Below, one piece after another: positions 1-9,261 of a stretch of DNA of 64,000 nt. A program made the translations under genes and the position numbers. This stretch comes from JAGHBT01 sp035311885. GTDB lineage: Bacteria; Krumholzibacteriota; Krumholzibacteriia; Krumholzibacteriales; WJIX01. Under the pieces are notes generated by a model. That model had not been told where the DNA came from. It was given only the letters and a program-made list of their open reading frames with translations, and did no database searches. The DNA lies in the NCBI GenBank assembly GCA_964554125.1, contig CAZKNG010000001.1, positions 1 to 64,000 on the forward strand, given 5' to 3'. The stretch's first letter is position 1. Each line of letters begins with the position of its first letter.

Positions 1-1403
1 CTTGCTTTCTCTTTAAGAATCATATCTTCTTCATCGGCAAAATACTCAATATCAACCCCGCTGTACTTGACCCTTTTGCTTTCGGTATCAAAATCACGAT
101 ACTGAAGAACTGTATCAGTCTTCGCGGCTAAACTGTCGATCGTCTCTTTGTTCTTCAAATGAAGATATTTATACAAACCCTCTGCGTTACCTGAAACCCT
201 GACATAGGTCAGATCACCGTGTTCGAACTCAAAAAACATGCTGTCTCCGGTTGAATAGTTATTAGACACTTTGTTCTTTTCGCTCTCCAACGGATAATAC
301 ATAGCCCTGGCGTTTCCGAATATTTTAACTGAATCGACATTCTCCTGGGAAAGGTAGATTACCACTGAATCGCCCTCGATCCAGGAATCTTTCCACCAGC
401 GGGATCCTTTAGGAGGCTCCTGCGCGAGACGTCCATTCCGGGGAAGAACAATACGGTTAACTTCCATTTCATCATACCAGAGGCCGATCACAGTTCCCTT
501 CATGCTCGACGGCCCGCTGGTAGCTACCGGATCTCCGCGTAATTCAACATAGTTCCGATCGTTGAACATAAGGGTGGAATCGCAAGTAGCCCTGGTGTCT
601 CCCTTTATCAACTCTACATTACCCAGAGCCATTCCAACATCACGTTCAACATCAAACTGCATTTGATCCGCTCTTACTCTTCCCGGGCTCTCCTGACTCT
701 GATCAAAGGTTAGAACGGGAAGGGTATCCATAATGACTTCATCTTCTTTCCTATTGTAACGAGCGTGATCTCCAGCTATCGCGTAGTCTTCCGCCAGGTT
801 TACCAGAACAACATTTCCGTATGCGTCTGCAATTTCAGTTATCCTGTCGTAATAAACAGTATCCGCGTAAAGTACTCTTGTACTGTCGGACAGAATTACA
901 TTGCCGGTCAAAAGTGCTTCTTTCTTCTTCCTGTCATACCTGCCCCTCTCGCATAGAACCTCCATCCCGACATCCAGGCACCGCACACTTTCCTTGACGA
1001 GAAGAATCTCTGAAACACCAAAATATTCACCCACATCTCCAAATATTTCCATAGTACTATCGACGGCATGCACATTATTTCTAAGAACAAAGCGCTCATC
1101 ATCGACATAGTACTTACCCCTCAGAGATGTTATTACAGCCGACTGATGATCGATTCGGACACCATCCCTTAAAAAAACTACCTGCTTATTATCTTCCTCC
1201 CGGAATCTCAAGTGACCCGCCTGCCATCTATACAGAGTCGAATCGGCAACTTCTTTACTTTCCTTAACTTCAATTGAATCAGTTTTTGCGCCGCTCTCAC
1301 TTTTTAAAACAGGATATGAATAAGCTGAAGGTAAAACAAGAATAGCAATCACCAGGTATACCGGTAAGAACAACATATTCAGAAAATATCTATTAAAATT
1401 CAA
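1..1403 (-). CDS. LptA/OstA-like LPS-transport family protein (partial, C-terminus beyond window)
   Basis: The reading frame is open from about 1403 to the left edge, so at least 458 codons are present and the C-terminus is missing. After a hydrophobic signal-peptide-like N-terminus come repeated short beta-strand units typical of OstA/LptA proteins, for example DGVRIDHQSAVITSLRG, GNVILSDSTRVLYADTVYY and GNVELIKGDTRATCDSTLM. Family knowledge: such proteins form beta-jellyroll bridges that carry LPS across the periplasm. The length far exceeds a classical LptA (about 180 residues), so this is a multi-repeat version or an N-terminal part of a larger OstA protein. Start is uncertain: TTG at 1403 gives a signal peptide with an arginine but has GGCGGAG only 2 nt upstream; ATG at 1376 has no visible ribosome site. 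It lies downstream of the ROK kinase, 160 nt away. Confidence 0.75.
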   Translation of the reverse strand, partial: MNFNRYFLNMLFLPVYLVIAILVLPSAYSYPVLKSESGAKTDSIEVKESKEVADSTLYRWQAGHLRFREEDNKQVVFLRDGVRIDHQSAVITSLRGKYYVDDERFVLRNNVHAVDSTMEIFGDVGEYFGVSEILLVKESVRCLDVGMEVLCERGRYDRKKKEALLTGNVILSDSTRVLYADTVYYDRITEIADAYGNVVLVNLAEDYAIAGDHARYNRKEDEVIMDTLPVLTFDQSQESPGRVRADQMQFDVERDVGMALGNVELIKGDTRATCDSTLMFNDRNYVELRGDPVATSGPSSMKGTVIGLWYDEMEVNRIVLPRNGRLAQEPPKGSRWWKDSWIEGDSVVIYLSQENVDSVKIFGNARAMYYPLESEKNKVSNNYSTGDSMFFEFEHGDLTYVRVSGNAEGLYKYLHLKNKETIDSLAAKTDTVLQYRDFDTESKRVKYSGVDIEYFADEEDMILKEKA

Positions 1404-1493
1404 ATCTCCGCCATTTCTGTTCTTTTATCTATCCAGTTGCGACTATTTTGATTAGCCCAATCGATTCTACAGGTTTTTTAGTGTCAGCCCTAA

Positions 1494-1516
1494 GGAGTAA
1501 ATTCAAATTATACTCC
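1494..1516. repeat. 6-bp inverted repeat between ROK gene and LptA-like gene
   Basis: GGAGTA at 1494-1499 and TACTCC at 1511-1516 form a perfect inverted repeat with an 11-nt loop. There is no following T-run on the minus strand, so it does not look like an intrinsic terminator. It may be chance. Confidence 0.25.
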
Positions 1517-1563
1517 AGGAAGCACAATCCCGAAAAGACCTGAATATTAATATACCTTAAAAA

Positions 1564-2511
1564 TCATTCATCTTGCTTCTTATTAAACACCATCATAGCG
1601 GCACCCAGAAAAGACGCCTTGTTACCGAGCTCGGCTGGAACAATCTTCACATCAAGAAACTTCTCATCCATAACATGCCCGGCGAGCGTTTCTCCGGCCG
1701 GTTTTAATATCAAATCGCCTGCGGCTGAAACACCTCCGCCAACCGCAATCACTTCGGGATTAATAATATGAACAATATTAGATAAACCTATTCCAAAATA
1801 GATTCCTGTTTTTTCCAGGGATTTTACGGCAAGTTTATTACCCTCTCTTGCCGCTTCAGTTATATCTTTTACAGTCAAACGTTCAATATCAAGAAGAGGG
1901 TTCGAGCTTTCCTGTTTAAGCATTTCTTTTGTTCTTTCGACAATCGCGGCGGAACCTATATAGGCCTCGAGGCATCCTCTGTTTTGACACCTGCACAACC
2001 TTCCGTCAAATTTTATGATCATATGTCCGATCTCACCCGCCTGTCCCGTCTCCCCTCTGTAAAGCCGTCCATTTATTACTATACCCCCCCCAACACCGGT
2101 TCCCAGAGTAATACATATGAAGTTATTCGCTCCTCTTCCGGCTCCGAACAGAAATTCCCCGTATGCCGCGCAGTTAACATCATTGTCAACAACCACGGGG
2201 ACACCTATCCGCTCAGAAAAGAGTTTTCCTAATTCAAGGTTGTCCCACCGGGGAAGATTCGGTGACGAATATAGAAAACCCCTTTCCCTGTCTAATAATC
2301 CCGCGCAACCGATGCCCGCTCCAATTATATCAGAATCAGACCGGCCGCCGCGGTTGGAGTTAAACCATTCCAATACTCTTGAAATAACCGCGGAAGGACC
2401 TTCTTCCGCCCGGGTTCTGATCTGACCTTCTTTTTGAATAACTCCATCTTTATCCACGATTCCGAGTTTAATATTTGTTCCGCCAATATCTATACCGTAT
2501 ACCATTCCCAT
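1564..2511 (-). CDS. ROK-family sugar kinase (glucokinase-like)
   Basis: A 315-residue protein with the full ROK signature: phosphate-binding DIGGTN at residues 8-13, catalytic aspartate in DNDVN (109-113), the LGTGVGGG loop around 136-143, and the zinc site with H163, C173, C175 and C180 in a CxCxxxGCxE arrangement. ROK kinases with these residues phosphorylate hexoses with ATP in the cytoplasm; the exact sugar (glucose, N-acetylglucosamine or N-acetylmannosamine) cannot be read from sequence. The ATG start is preceded by AAAGGAGAGGG. It follows folC by 88 nt and precedes the LptA-like gene. No transcription-factor domain is present, so this is a kinase and not a ROK repressor. Confidence 0.9.
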   Translation of the reverse strand: MGMVYGIDIGGTNIKLGIVDKDGVIQKEGQIRTRAEEGPSAVISRVLEWFNSNRGGRSDSDIIGAGIGCAGLLDRERGFLYSSPNLPRWDNLELGKLFSERIGVPVVVDNDVNCAAYGEFLFGAGRGANNFICITLGTGVGGGIVINGRLYRGETGQAGEIGHMIIKFDGRLCRCQNRGCLEAYIGSAAIVERTKEMLKQESSNPLLDIERLTVKDITEAAREGNKLAVKSLEKTGIYFGIGLSNIVHIINPEVIAVGGGVSAAGDLILKPAGETLAGHVMDEKFLDVKIVPAELGNKASFLGAAMMVFNKKQDE

Positions 2512-2599
2512 ATATTATCCCTCTCCTTTAATTTTCTATCCGTTATAAAAATGTCTTCCTCAAAACCTTGGGGTCAGCCAAAGATATATTTCAATATAT

Positions 2600-3916
2600 T
2601 TATGAATATGAAACAGCTTCATCAACCATATGATGAGACCCGCAAATCAATATGGTATCATCTCCCTTCAAACCTGTCTTTGCTTTCCTTAGAGCGTCTC
2701 CCATTCCTTTCGATAAAACCACCCGCGCGTCTTTAGCTTCTCCACTGCCCGCTTCGTTAAAATATCCAAGCAGAGTCTCCCCGGTTTCGGCCCCCTTATG
2801 TTTCAGGGGAACCAGGATAATTTTTCTGGCCGATCTTAACGCTTTAGATGGAAATCTTCCCGGCTCTTTCCTTGCCATACATCCAAAAAGAAGAATATTT
2901 CTATGAGGCCCGGATACAGCAAGAAGAGTATTGAGCGAATTAATAAGGGCCTGCTCATTATGGGAAGTGTCCAGAATCACTCTTGGAACTCCATCCAGCA
3001 CCTGAAAACGCCCGGGGAGAAAGGTCTTTTCCAGACCCTCTTTGACATGTTTGATATATGATTTTCCCGTCTTGTCGCCCAGTACTTCAATTGTCTTTAC
3101 CGCGGTTGAAGCATTGATCTGCTGAGCTTTACCGATCATCCGGGTTTCGATATCTCCGTAATCGTATTTATCAGTTTTTAAACTGAAGGTCATCCTTTCA
3201 AATGTGATCTTCTTTAACCTTGAAGATGTATTTTTCTTTACATCTATCATGGGGGTGTTTTCCCGGCGGCAATAGATAGATGCCTTTTCAATGAGTGAAT
3301 CGGCATTCAGATTCACGATTAAAGGAACCTTCCCTCTGGCAATACCTAATTTTTCACCAAGGATTGCTTTTCTGCTTCTACCTAGGTGGCTGCTGTGATC
3401 AATTGAAATTCCAGTAATCACTGTGGCAACAGCATTAACGGGACGCGTAGCATCAAGCCTCCCCCCGAGTCCTACTTCAAAAACGGCAATATCAACTTTG
3501 TTCCGCAGGAAATACAGAGCGGCCGACGCCGTAACTCCTTCAAAGAAAGTAAAAGGATTTTTATCATACCCGCTCTTAAGCCGGCCCACAATTCTATCCA
3601 GTACAGCGGATGGTATTTCCCGGTCATTAATCCTGATTCTTTCATTAATCCTGAAGAGATGTGGAGAATAGAAAGTTCCTACCTTAAGTCCCGAAAGACG
3701 GAGTATTGAAGAAATGTAAGCGGTAACCGACCCTTTGCCGTTAGTGCCGCCTACCAACACAGCTGGATATTTCATCTGCGGATTGCCGAGAGAATCAAAA
3801 AGAGATGTTATATTTTCAAGCCCGAGCCTCATTTTAGTCGGCCGGAGGGAATAAAGAAACTCAATATTTGAAAATGGATATCTTCTATCAGATAAGCGAG
3901 AGCTTTTTCTCATCAT
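2600..3916 (-). CDS. folC: Folylpolyglutamate synthase / dihydrofolate synthase
   Basis: A Mur-ligase-type ATPase of 438 residues that adds glutamate to folates (and in many bacteria also makes dihydrofolate). Visible motifs are the P-loop GGTNGKGSV at about 56-64, EVGLGGRLDATRPV, the SIDHSSHLG motif matching the family DHxxxLG signature, GEKLGIA, and DTSHNEQA in the C-terminal domain. The start is taken as ATG 3916 because GGAAGAGAG lies 8 nt upstream; ATG 3913 follows immediately and cannot be excluded. A longer frame to 3985 begins with TTG inside accD and adds non-family residues. The gene overlaps the end of accD by about 29 nt, an arrangement (accD-folC) seen in many bacteria, implying translational coupling. 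Confidence 0.92.
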   Translation of the reverse strand: MMRKSSRLSDRRYPFSNIEFLYSLRPTKMRLGLENITSLFDSLGNPQMKYPAVLVGGTNGKGSVTAYISSILRLSGLKVGTFYSPHLFRINERIRINDREIPSAVLDRIVGRLKSGYDKNPFTFFEGVTASAALYFLRNKVDIAVFEVGLGGRLDATRPVNAVATVITGISIDHSSHLGRSRKAILGEKLGIARGKVPLIVNLNADSLIEKASIYCRRENTPMIDVKKNTSSRLKKITFERMTFSLKTDKYDYGDIETRMIGKAQQINASTAVKTIEVLGDKTGKSYIKHVKEGLEKTFLPGRFQVLDGVPRVILDTSHNEQALINSLNTLLAVSGPHRNILLFGCMARKEPGRFPSKALRSARKIILVPLKHKGAETGETLLGYFNEAGSGEAKDARVVLSKGMGDALRKAKTGLKGDDTILICGSHHMVDEAVSYS

Positions 3917-4793
3917 TGCTCGGGCTCTCTTCCTTGTATCTAAGTTCTCTGTTTTGCATGAAACTATCGGCAAAATAACCAACAACTTTTTTCAGTTCTT
4001 TACGGATGCATATCATATCAATCATGCCATGCTCAAGCAGAAACTCAGAACGCTGAAACCCCTCGGGTAGTTGTTCACCTACTGTTTCCTTGATTACTCT
4101 CGGTCCAGCGAAACCAATAAGTGCTTTCGGTTCGGCAATAATCAAATCTCCCTGGAAAGCGAAAGAAGCAGCGACACCTCCTGTAGTCGGATTTGTTAAA
4201 ATAGATATGAAAGGAAGCCTTGCTTTTGACAGTTCGGCAATAGCAGCTGAAACCTTCGCCATCTGCATAAGTGAAAATATCGATTCCTGCATTCTCGCTC
4301 CACCGGACGCCGAGACTATAACGAGTGGTATCTCATCCTCTAATGCTCTCGATATTAATCTGGCGATCTTTTCTCCAACAACCGAACCCATACTGCCGCC
4401 AAGAAAAGAAAAATCCATTACAGCTGCGGCCACTCTACGGCCGTTCAAATCCCCTATTCCGGTTATAACCGCGGAATTACGCCCGGTGCTTTTACGGGCC
4501 GATTTAATTCGTTTCCTGTATTTTTTCCTATCTCTGAAATTGAGCGGATCACTTGAATAAAATCCGGTATCCAGCTCTGTAAATCTCCCTTCATCAAACA
4601 ATATTTGAATATATTTATCTCCGGCAATACGGAAATGGCTTTGACAATTCGGACAAATCGACATCTCTCTTTCCAGATTCTCAGCATATAGAATCTCTCC
4701 GCAAGAAGGGCATTTCTTCCATAAACCCTCCGGCAAGCCCTTCTTGCTCCAGGTTCTAATCCCTTTTCTCGCTCTTTTAAGCCAATTCATCAT
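3888..4793 (-). CDS. accD: Acetyl-CoA carboxylase carboxyltransferase subunit beta
   Basis: This 301-residue subunit transfers the carboxyl group from biotin to acetyl-CoA in the first step of fatty-acid synthesis. The N-terminal zinc ribbon is complete (C28, C31, C47, C50), followed by the crotonase-like fold with GGSMGSVVGEK, SASGGARMQE and NPTTGGVAASFA. Length is normal for AccD. The ATG at 4793 (or the next codon) follows GGAAGAGGG. The partner accA is not in the window. Downstream it overlaps folC; upstream, 217 nt of AT-rich DNA separate it from punA. Confidence 0.96.
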   Translation of the reverse strand: MMNWLKRARKGIRTWSKKGLPEGLWKKCPSCGEILYAENLEREMSICPNCQSHFRIAGDKYIQILFDEGRFTELDTGFYSSDPLNFRDRKKYRKRIKSARKSTGRNSAVITGIGDLNGRRVAAAVMDFSFLGGSMGSVVGEKIARLISRALEDEIPLVIVSASGGARMQESIFSLMQMAKVSAAIAELSKARLPFISILTNPTTGGVAASFAFQGDLIIAEPKALIGFAGPRVIKETVGEQLPEGFQRSEFLLEHGMIDMICIRKELKKVVGYFADSFMQNRELRYKEESPSNDEKKLSLI

Positions 4794-5010
4794 AACTGAA
4801 TATCCCTCTTCCTTATTTTATTCTTTATATCGAACTGTTATAAATCTAAATAATATCATCGCGCATTTAAAACTAAGCACAAATAGATTACATTATAAGA
4901 TAATACTGCATATCCACTCCATATATAAATGTAACACCTGCATCAACCGGCAACCAGCCTTTTTTGTGATAACGATGATCATTCAAGGTATAATATTCAT
5001 AGTATAAAAC

Positions 5011-5793
5011 TCATAATCTTCCAAGAATTCCAAATAGCGTACTTTTTGCTTTTTCCCCGCTTCTGATTACTTCATCATGAGAAACTGATCCCCGTTTCAC
5101 ATTTGGTGTATAGTTTGTCAACCGGCTCAATACCGCGGTTTCTATATTTTTGACTGAAGATTTTATAAGCTCAGGCATAATTGACATAGTAACGGCATCA
5201 GCACCCATTTTTACAGCCGCTGAAGCCTCAGCAGAAGTTTCGTAACATGGACCCGCATTCCACATAAGGGTGCCTTCATATGTGGGGATTGAAGCCTCCA
5301 TGGCAGCTGTCAAAACTTCCTCTCTGAAACTATCTGAGATTAAGGGGGCTGGACAATAATCTCCCCTGTATCGGTTAATTCCTCTATGCCCTCCGTAATT
5401 AAATGGAAACGCCATAAGGTCAGAAGGAACAAACCAGCTTTCCAGAGAAACCCTGGAAGTAAGACTCCCGGCGGTGTTCACAAAAAGTACCTTCCGGCAT
5501 CCGAGCTTTGAAGCCAAATCAACACCCGCGGCAGCCTGCTCCCCGCTGACCCCTTCATAAAGATGGGATCTTCCGGCAAACAGATAGATGCAGCTGCCAT
5601 CATGACGCCGTAAGAGAAATATTATTCCAGGGTGACCTTTTGCCGTTGGAACAGGAAGAATACCTGTATCTGAGTATGAAATTAGTTTACGTACCGATTT
5701 TTCATCTCCTCTCGGAGATAACCCGGATCCGAGTATAACGGCGAGCTTGGATTTTCCCTCAATAGCTGATATTCCTCTTTTAATATCAATCAA
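5011..5793 (-). CDS. punA: Purine nucleoside phosphorylase (trimeric, class I type)
   Basis: A 260-residue enzyme that splits purine nucleosides with phosphate in purine salvage. Phosphate-site motifs LGSGLS (21-26), GHPG and GRSHLYEG (74-81) are present, as are VFVNTAGSL-type and GPCYETSAEA motifs, GADAVTMS before the ribose-binding glutamate, and the TN pair in LTNYTPN that in trimeric PNPs contacts the base. The start is TTG at 5793 with GGAG 7 nt upstream; it overlaps the rimI stop by 8 nt, so the two are translationally coupled. It is the last gene of the tsaE-tsaB-rimI-punA unit. Confidence 0.93.
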   Translation of the reverse strand: MIDIKRGISAIEGKSKLAVILGSGLSPRGDEKSVRKLISYSDTGILPVPTAKGHPGIIFLLRRHDGSCIYLFAGRSHLYEGVSGEQAAAGVDLASKLGCRKVLFVNTAGSLTSRVSLESWFVPSDLMAFPFNYGGHRGINRYRGDYCPAPLISDSFREEVLTAAMEASIPTYEGTLMWNAGPCYETSAEASAAVKMGADAVTMSIMPELIKSSVKNIETAVLSRLTNYTPNVKRGSVSHDEVIRSGEKAKSTLFGILGRL

Positions 5794-6235
5794 TTACAAG
5801 CTCCAGAATCAACGCGCTTTCGCCAGTTCTTCCGTAATATTCTTTCTGCTTCCCAATTAAACGGAATCCGTGCCGATTATAAAATTCCAGGGCAAATTTA
5901 TTGTTCTCTCTAACTTCGAGATAAATAGTGCCGCAGCCCTTATCAACCGACTTTTTTTTAACTTCTTCAAGAATTTTATCGGCTATCTTCTTGCCCCTCC
6001 ATCTCTCAGCAACAGCTATATTGAGAATATGAGAATAATCCTCTTCAAACCATACAATAACATATCCAATAACATTACCAGCCGAGACAGCCACTAATGT
6101 CAAAGCTGTATCCTTCAATCTGAGTTGACCTGCAAACATGCTTTCGGGCCAGGGATAATCAAAGCTGGATTGTTCGATTTCAAGAACTTCCGGTATATCA
6201 CCCTCTTCCATCTCCCTTATAGCAAACTCTATCAA
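5786..6235 (-). CDS. rimI: Ribosomal protein alanine N-acetyltransferase
   Basis: A 149-residue GNAT acetyltransferase. The acetyl-CoA pyrophosphate loop appears as ERWRGKKIADK, and the RimI-type C-terminal half is clear (YLEVRENNKFALEFYNRHGF, then KEYYGRTGESALIL). RimI acetylates the N-terminal alanine of a ribosomal protein, and its gene very often sits with tsaB, as here. The start is TTG at 6235 with AGGAGGG 8 nt upstream. It lies 14 nt after tsaB and overlaps punA. Substrate in this organism is inferred from the family and the context only. Confidence 0.92.
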   Translation of the reverse strand: MIEFAIREMEEGDIPEVLEIEQSSFDYPWPESMFAGQLRLKDTALTLVAVSAGNVIGYVIVWFEEDYSHILNIAVAERWRGKKIADKILEEVKKKSVDKGCGTIYLEVRENNKFALEFYNRHGFRLIGKQKEYYGRTGESALILELVID

Positions 6236-6249
6236 CGGCTGTTCCCTCC

Positions 6250-6966
6250 TCAGGGATTAAGATAAGTGGAGTCGGGTAATTTGGCGTCGGGAGGTCTGAT
6301 ATATAACGGCTCCAATTCAGAAAGTTTTCCGTATTCAACTTGAGTCCTGCCCCTTGTTACGGCTATAAGAAGCGATGCGCGGGGAACAGATCCGTATAAA
6401 ACTGAATACCTGGTGCCCGCTGAGATCTCCGGTTCTATTGCTTCGGTGTATTTTTTTATTCCCGTTCCGCAGAAGATAACAGGTCCTTCACAATTCTTTT
6501 TGATCATCGAAGGTATCTCTTCAGGTCTTACAGAAAACGGTTCGATAATAGCGGAAGGCAAACCCCTTTTCGTGCTGTATATCCCCATATAGACTTCACC
6601 CCTCCTCGCGTCAGCCAGGGGGACTACTTCGCTGGAAAGATACGGAAAAGCAGCCGCGAGAACCTCCAGGCTTGTAGCTGTAACAACCGGCCTCTTCCTG
6701 ACTGCGGCTAAAGCCTTAATCGTGGCCAGCCCTATTCTAAGCCCTGTAAAACTGCCCGGGCCTCTTACAATTCCGAATAAGTCAATATCTTTGATCTCAC
6801 AGTGAGCGAAGCGCAGACACACGTCTACCGCGGGAAGCAGTGTGGCGGAATGAGTGTCGCTTGCGTCAAAGAAAATTTCACACAACAATTCATCTCCACG
6901 GGATACAGCCACACTGCCCTTAAGATGTGAACTGTCAATTCCCATTATCAAAGGTGTACTACTCAA
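6250..6966 (-). CDS. tsaB: tRNA t6A37 threonylcarbamoyltransferase accessory subunit TsaB
   Basis: A 238-residue ASKHA-fold protein with an N-terminal MGIDSS segment, the TsaB-type GPGSFTGLRIGLATIKALA motif, and ADARRGEVYMGIY. TsaB scaffolds the TsaD-TsaB-TsaE complex that makes N6-threonylcarbamoyladenosine in tRNAs. The start is TTG at 6966, with GGAGGG 5 nt upstream inside the end of tsaE; the two frames overlap by 8 nt. It lacks the catalytic metal motifs of TsaD, consistent with TsaB. TsaD and TsaC are not in this window. Confidence 0.95.
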   Translation of the reverse strand: MSSTPLIMGIDSSHLKGSVAVSRGDELLCEIFFDASDTHSATLLPAVDVCLRFAHCEIKDIDLFGIVRGPGSFTGLRIGLATIKALAAVRKRPVVTATSLEVLAAAFPYLSSEVVPLADARRGEVYMGIYSTKRGLPSAIIEPFSVRPEEIPSMIKKNCEGPVIFCGTGIKKYTEAIEPEISAGTRYSVLYGSVPRASLLIAVTRGRTQVEYGKLSELEPLYIRPPDAKLPDSTYLNP

Positions 6967-7450
6967 TATTACCCTCCATAAGCTTCCGTATCAGATTATT
7001 TGGAGCTTTAAAACCTATTCTTCTTTCATCACCTTTTATTATCTTGATATCCACGTGGATATCAAACTCCAGAACACCTTCCGGCAGGCGGTCTCCCCAT
7101 TCAACTAAGATCACATTACGTCCGCCAGTGGCATCGAATAATCCTAATTTTCTGACATCTTCTATTCTTTCCAGTCTATAAAGGTCAAAATGGAATACGG
7201 GAAATAAACCTTTATACTCTTCCAGCAGGATAAATGTCGGGCTGAGGACCTCTTCCTTAATTCCCAGACCCTCGCATATACCGCCGGCAAAAAGAGTTTT
7301 ACCCGCTCCAAGCCCCCCTTCTAGAGAAACCACAGATCCGGCGGGAAGTATCCTTCCAAATAACCTCCCGATATTCATTGTCTTTGCACTGGATCCGCTC
7401 CGGATAGATAACCTTCCAAGGGGACCGCTAAAATCATTCAGGCGATTCAT
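6959..7450 (-). CDS. tsaE: tRNA t6A37 biosynthesis ATPase TsaE
   Basis: A 163-residue ATPase with the Walker A motif GGLGAGKT at 45-52, the switch-like SPTFILLEEY segment, HFDLYRLE, and VEWGDRLPE near the C-terminus, all diagnostic for TsaE. It powers turnover of the TsaBDE complex in t6A synthesis. First gene of tsaE-tsaB-rimI-punA, with an ATG start after GGAGAGG. About 230 nt of spacer lie upstream before the PorX-like gene ends, holding a GC-rich hairpin (CGGGA/TCCCG near 7598-7614) without a T-run. Confidence 0.95.
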   Translation of the reverse strand: MNRLNDFSGPLGRLSIRSGSSAKTMNIGRLFGRILPAGSVVSLEGGLGAGKTLFAGGICEGLGIKEEVLSPTFILLEEYKGLFPVFHFDLYRLERIEDVRKLGLFDATGGRNVILVEWGDRLPEGVLEFDIHVDIKIIKGDERRIGFKAPNNLIRKLMEGNIE

Positions 7451-7680
7451 ATATCCTCTCCACTTTGCCGGCGCACAGAACCTGGAATGATCAACTTATC
7501 AATTTATACAAATTGTAAAATCACATTCCATAGCAATCCTTATTTAACAACCTGTGTTCTGATTCCGGAAAGGTGATCTATTTGTCTTTTCCGCGGGAAT
7601 GTAAATCCCGTCCGCGTTAATTTCATATAAATCACTGATTAACACCTATTGGCCAACGTGGAATCATGAAGATATTCTGT

Positions 7681-9246
7681 TTATTTCGATTCAAGTGTAA
7701 CACACGGAACGATCATCTCTTCCAGAGAAATTCCACCATGTTGAAAACTTCCCCGGAACTGTCTCTCATATTTATGAAAATCAGTAGGATAAACAAAATA
7801 GTAATTTTCTTTGGCAAACACATAATTCTTTGACGGACTTTCCGCTGGAAGTTTTAAATCAACCGGATTACTTACATGATAACAGTATTTACTGTCAGAG
7901 CTTATATTTTCACCGAATTTATACCTGAGATTAGTGGAGGTCTTCCTGTTAGCTTTGATAAGGGCCGCTCTCTTGCTTAACATAGATCCGTGGTCGGTAG
8001 TAATTAAGACAGTGGCGTTTTGACGCATTATCTTCTTGAGTATCTCGAAAAGGACGGAATGTATAAACCACGAACGCGTCAATGAACGAAAAGCACTTTC
8101 ATCCGGAGATATTTCTGAAAGTATCCTGCTGTGGCTTCTTCCATGAGAAAGTATGTCGATGAAATTAATAACTATTGCAACCAGATCAAGGGACTTATAA
8201 GTAGCAACCTGATTCTGAATATTATCAGCTCCGTCAGAGTCATAGATTTTTATATATTTTGATTTTATCTTACCAAACCCTTTCTTTTTAAGTTGTTCCC
8301 TCATAAGTTCATTTTCAAATAGATTCTTTCCCGTTTCTTCATTCTTCGCTCTCTCCATCCAGTATGAGGGGTACTTCTTCTTAATATCAATCGGGTGCAA
8401 TCCTGAAAATATTGAATTTCTCGAATAGGGTGTGGCTGTTGGCAGGGTCGCGTAGAAGAAATCCCTGTTTATAGTATAAAAATCAGCTAAAAGATCCTCC
8501 ATCATAAGCCATTGGTCGTATCGCATACAATCTATTACAATGAGATAAACGGGTTTATTACTGTCAAGAAGAGGAAATACAAACTGGTCAAAAAGATCCA
8601 CGCTCAATTTAGGTCGATCTACCGAATTAACCCACTCAACATATTCCTTTTCAATAAAACGGCCAAATCTCATATTACTTTTATCTCTCAACTCCATATG
8701 AGTCTGGTTAAGGCCGGTATTGCTGAAACGGTCAAATTCAAGATCCCAATAAGTTAGATCCTTATGGATTTTTATCCAATCTTCATAAGAAATGCTGCCG
8801 CCTATAAGATTATCCGCGGAATGGAAAAACTGTAAATACTCCTTGCTGATAATCCCTTTCTGGATTTTATGGGATTCCAGAATACGCTTGGACGCGGAAT
8901 AAATCTGAAGCGGATTGACCGGTTTTAAAAGATAACCGTCTATTTTCATCCCAATTGCCTGATCCATCAACCCTTCTTCTTCATTCTTGGTTATCATAAT
9001 AACGGGCAGGTTAGTATCAATTTCTTTTATTTCATGAAGTGTTTCTAATCCACTTTTACCCGGCATAGTCTCATCGAGAAGGACAAGATCAAAGTTCTCA
9101 TCCGCGATAAGCTCTAAACACTCCTGACCACTGGAGACACCCTTCACGTCGTAGCCCTTTTCTTCGAGAAAAATCAAATGCGCCCGAAGAAGATCAATCT
9201 CATCATCTACCCACAATATGCGTTTTCTTTTTCTTAAAGCTGCCAT
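7681..9246 (-). CDS. porX: PorX-like response regulator with C-terminal PglZ/alkaline-phosphatase-type domain
   Basis: A 521-residue protein. Residues 8-125 form a CheY-like receiver with the acidic pair D14-D15, phosphoacceptor D58, T86 and K108. After a helical linker, residues from about 225 to the end form a PglZ domain: IVIDCMRYDQW with metal-ligand D239, LPTATPYSRN containing the likely nucleophilic threonine (T270/T272 region), a DILSHGRSHSR segment, TTDHGS, and FQHGGISLEE near the end. Architecture and length match PorX, known in Porphyromonas as the cytoplasmic regulator of type IX secretion that also hydrolyses oligonucleotides in a zinc-dependent way. It lies 15 nt downstream of a histidine kinase gene. 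PorX function here is inferred; no DNA-binding domain is visible. Confidence 0.88.
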   Translation of the reverse strand: MAALRKRKRILWVDDEIDLLRAHLIFLEEKGYDVKGVSSGQECLELIADENFDLVLLDETMPGKSGLETLHEIKEIDTNLPVIMITKNEEEGLMDQAIGMKIDGYLLKPVNPLQIYSASKRILESHKIQKGIISKEYLQFFHSADNLIGGSISYEDWIKIHKDLTYWDLEFDRFSNTGLNQTHMELRDKSNMRFGRFIEKEYVEWVNSVDRPKLSVDLFDQFVFPLLDSNKPVYLIVIDCMRYDQWLMMEDLLADFYTINRDFFYATLPTATPYSRNSIFSGLHPIDIKKKYPSYWMERAKNEETGKNLFENELMREQLKKKGFGKIKSKYIKIYDSDGADNIQNQVATYKSLDLVAIVINFIDILSHGRSHSRILSEISPDESAFRSLTRSWFIHSVLFEILKKIMRQNATVLITTDHGSMLSKRAALIKANRKTSTNLRYKFGENISSDSKYCYHVSNPVDLKLPAESPSKNYVFAKENYYFVYPTDFHKYERQFRGSFQHGGISLEEMIVPCVTLESK

Positions 9247-9261
9247 TCTGATTTTTCCTTT

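Noticed and set aside
908..1108. Small ORFs within the LptA-like gene region
   Set aside because: They are in other frames or are fragments; the long open frame to the left edge has family-like repeats throughout.
2600..3985. Longer folC starting at 3985
   Set aside because: The extra residues lie inside accD, begin with TTG without a ribosome site, and do not resemble FolC N-termini.
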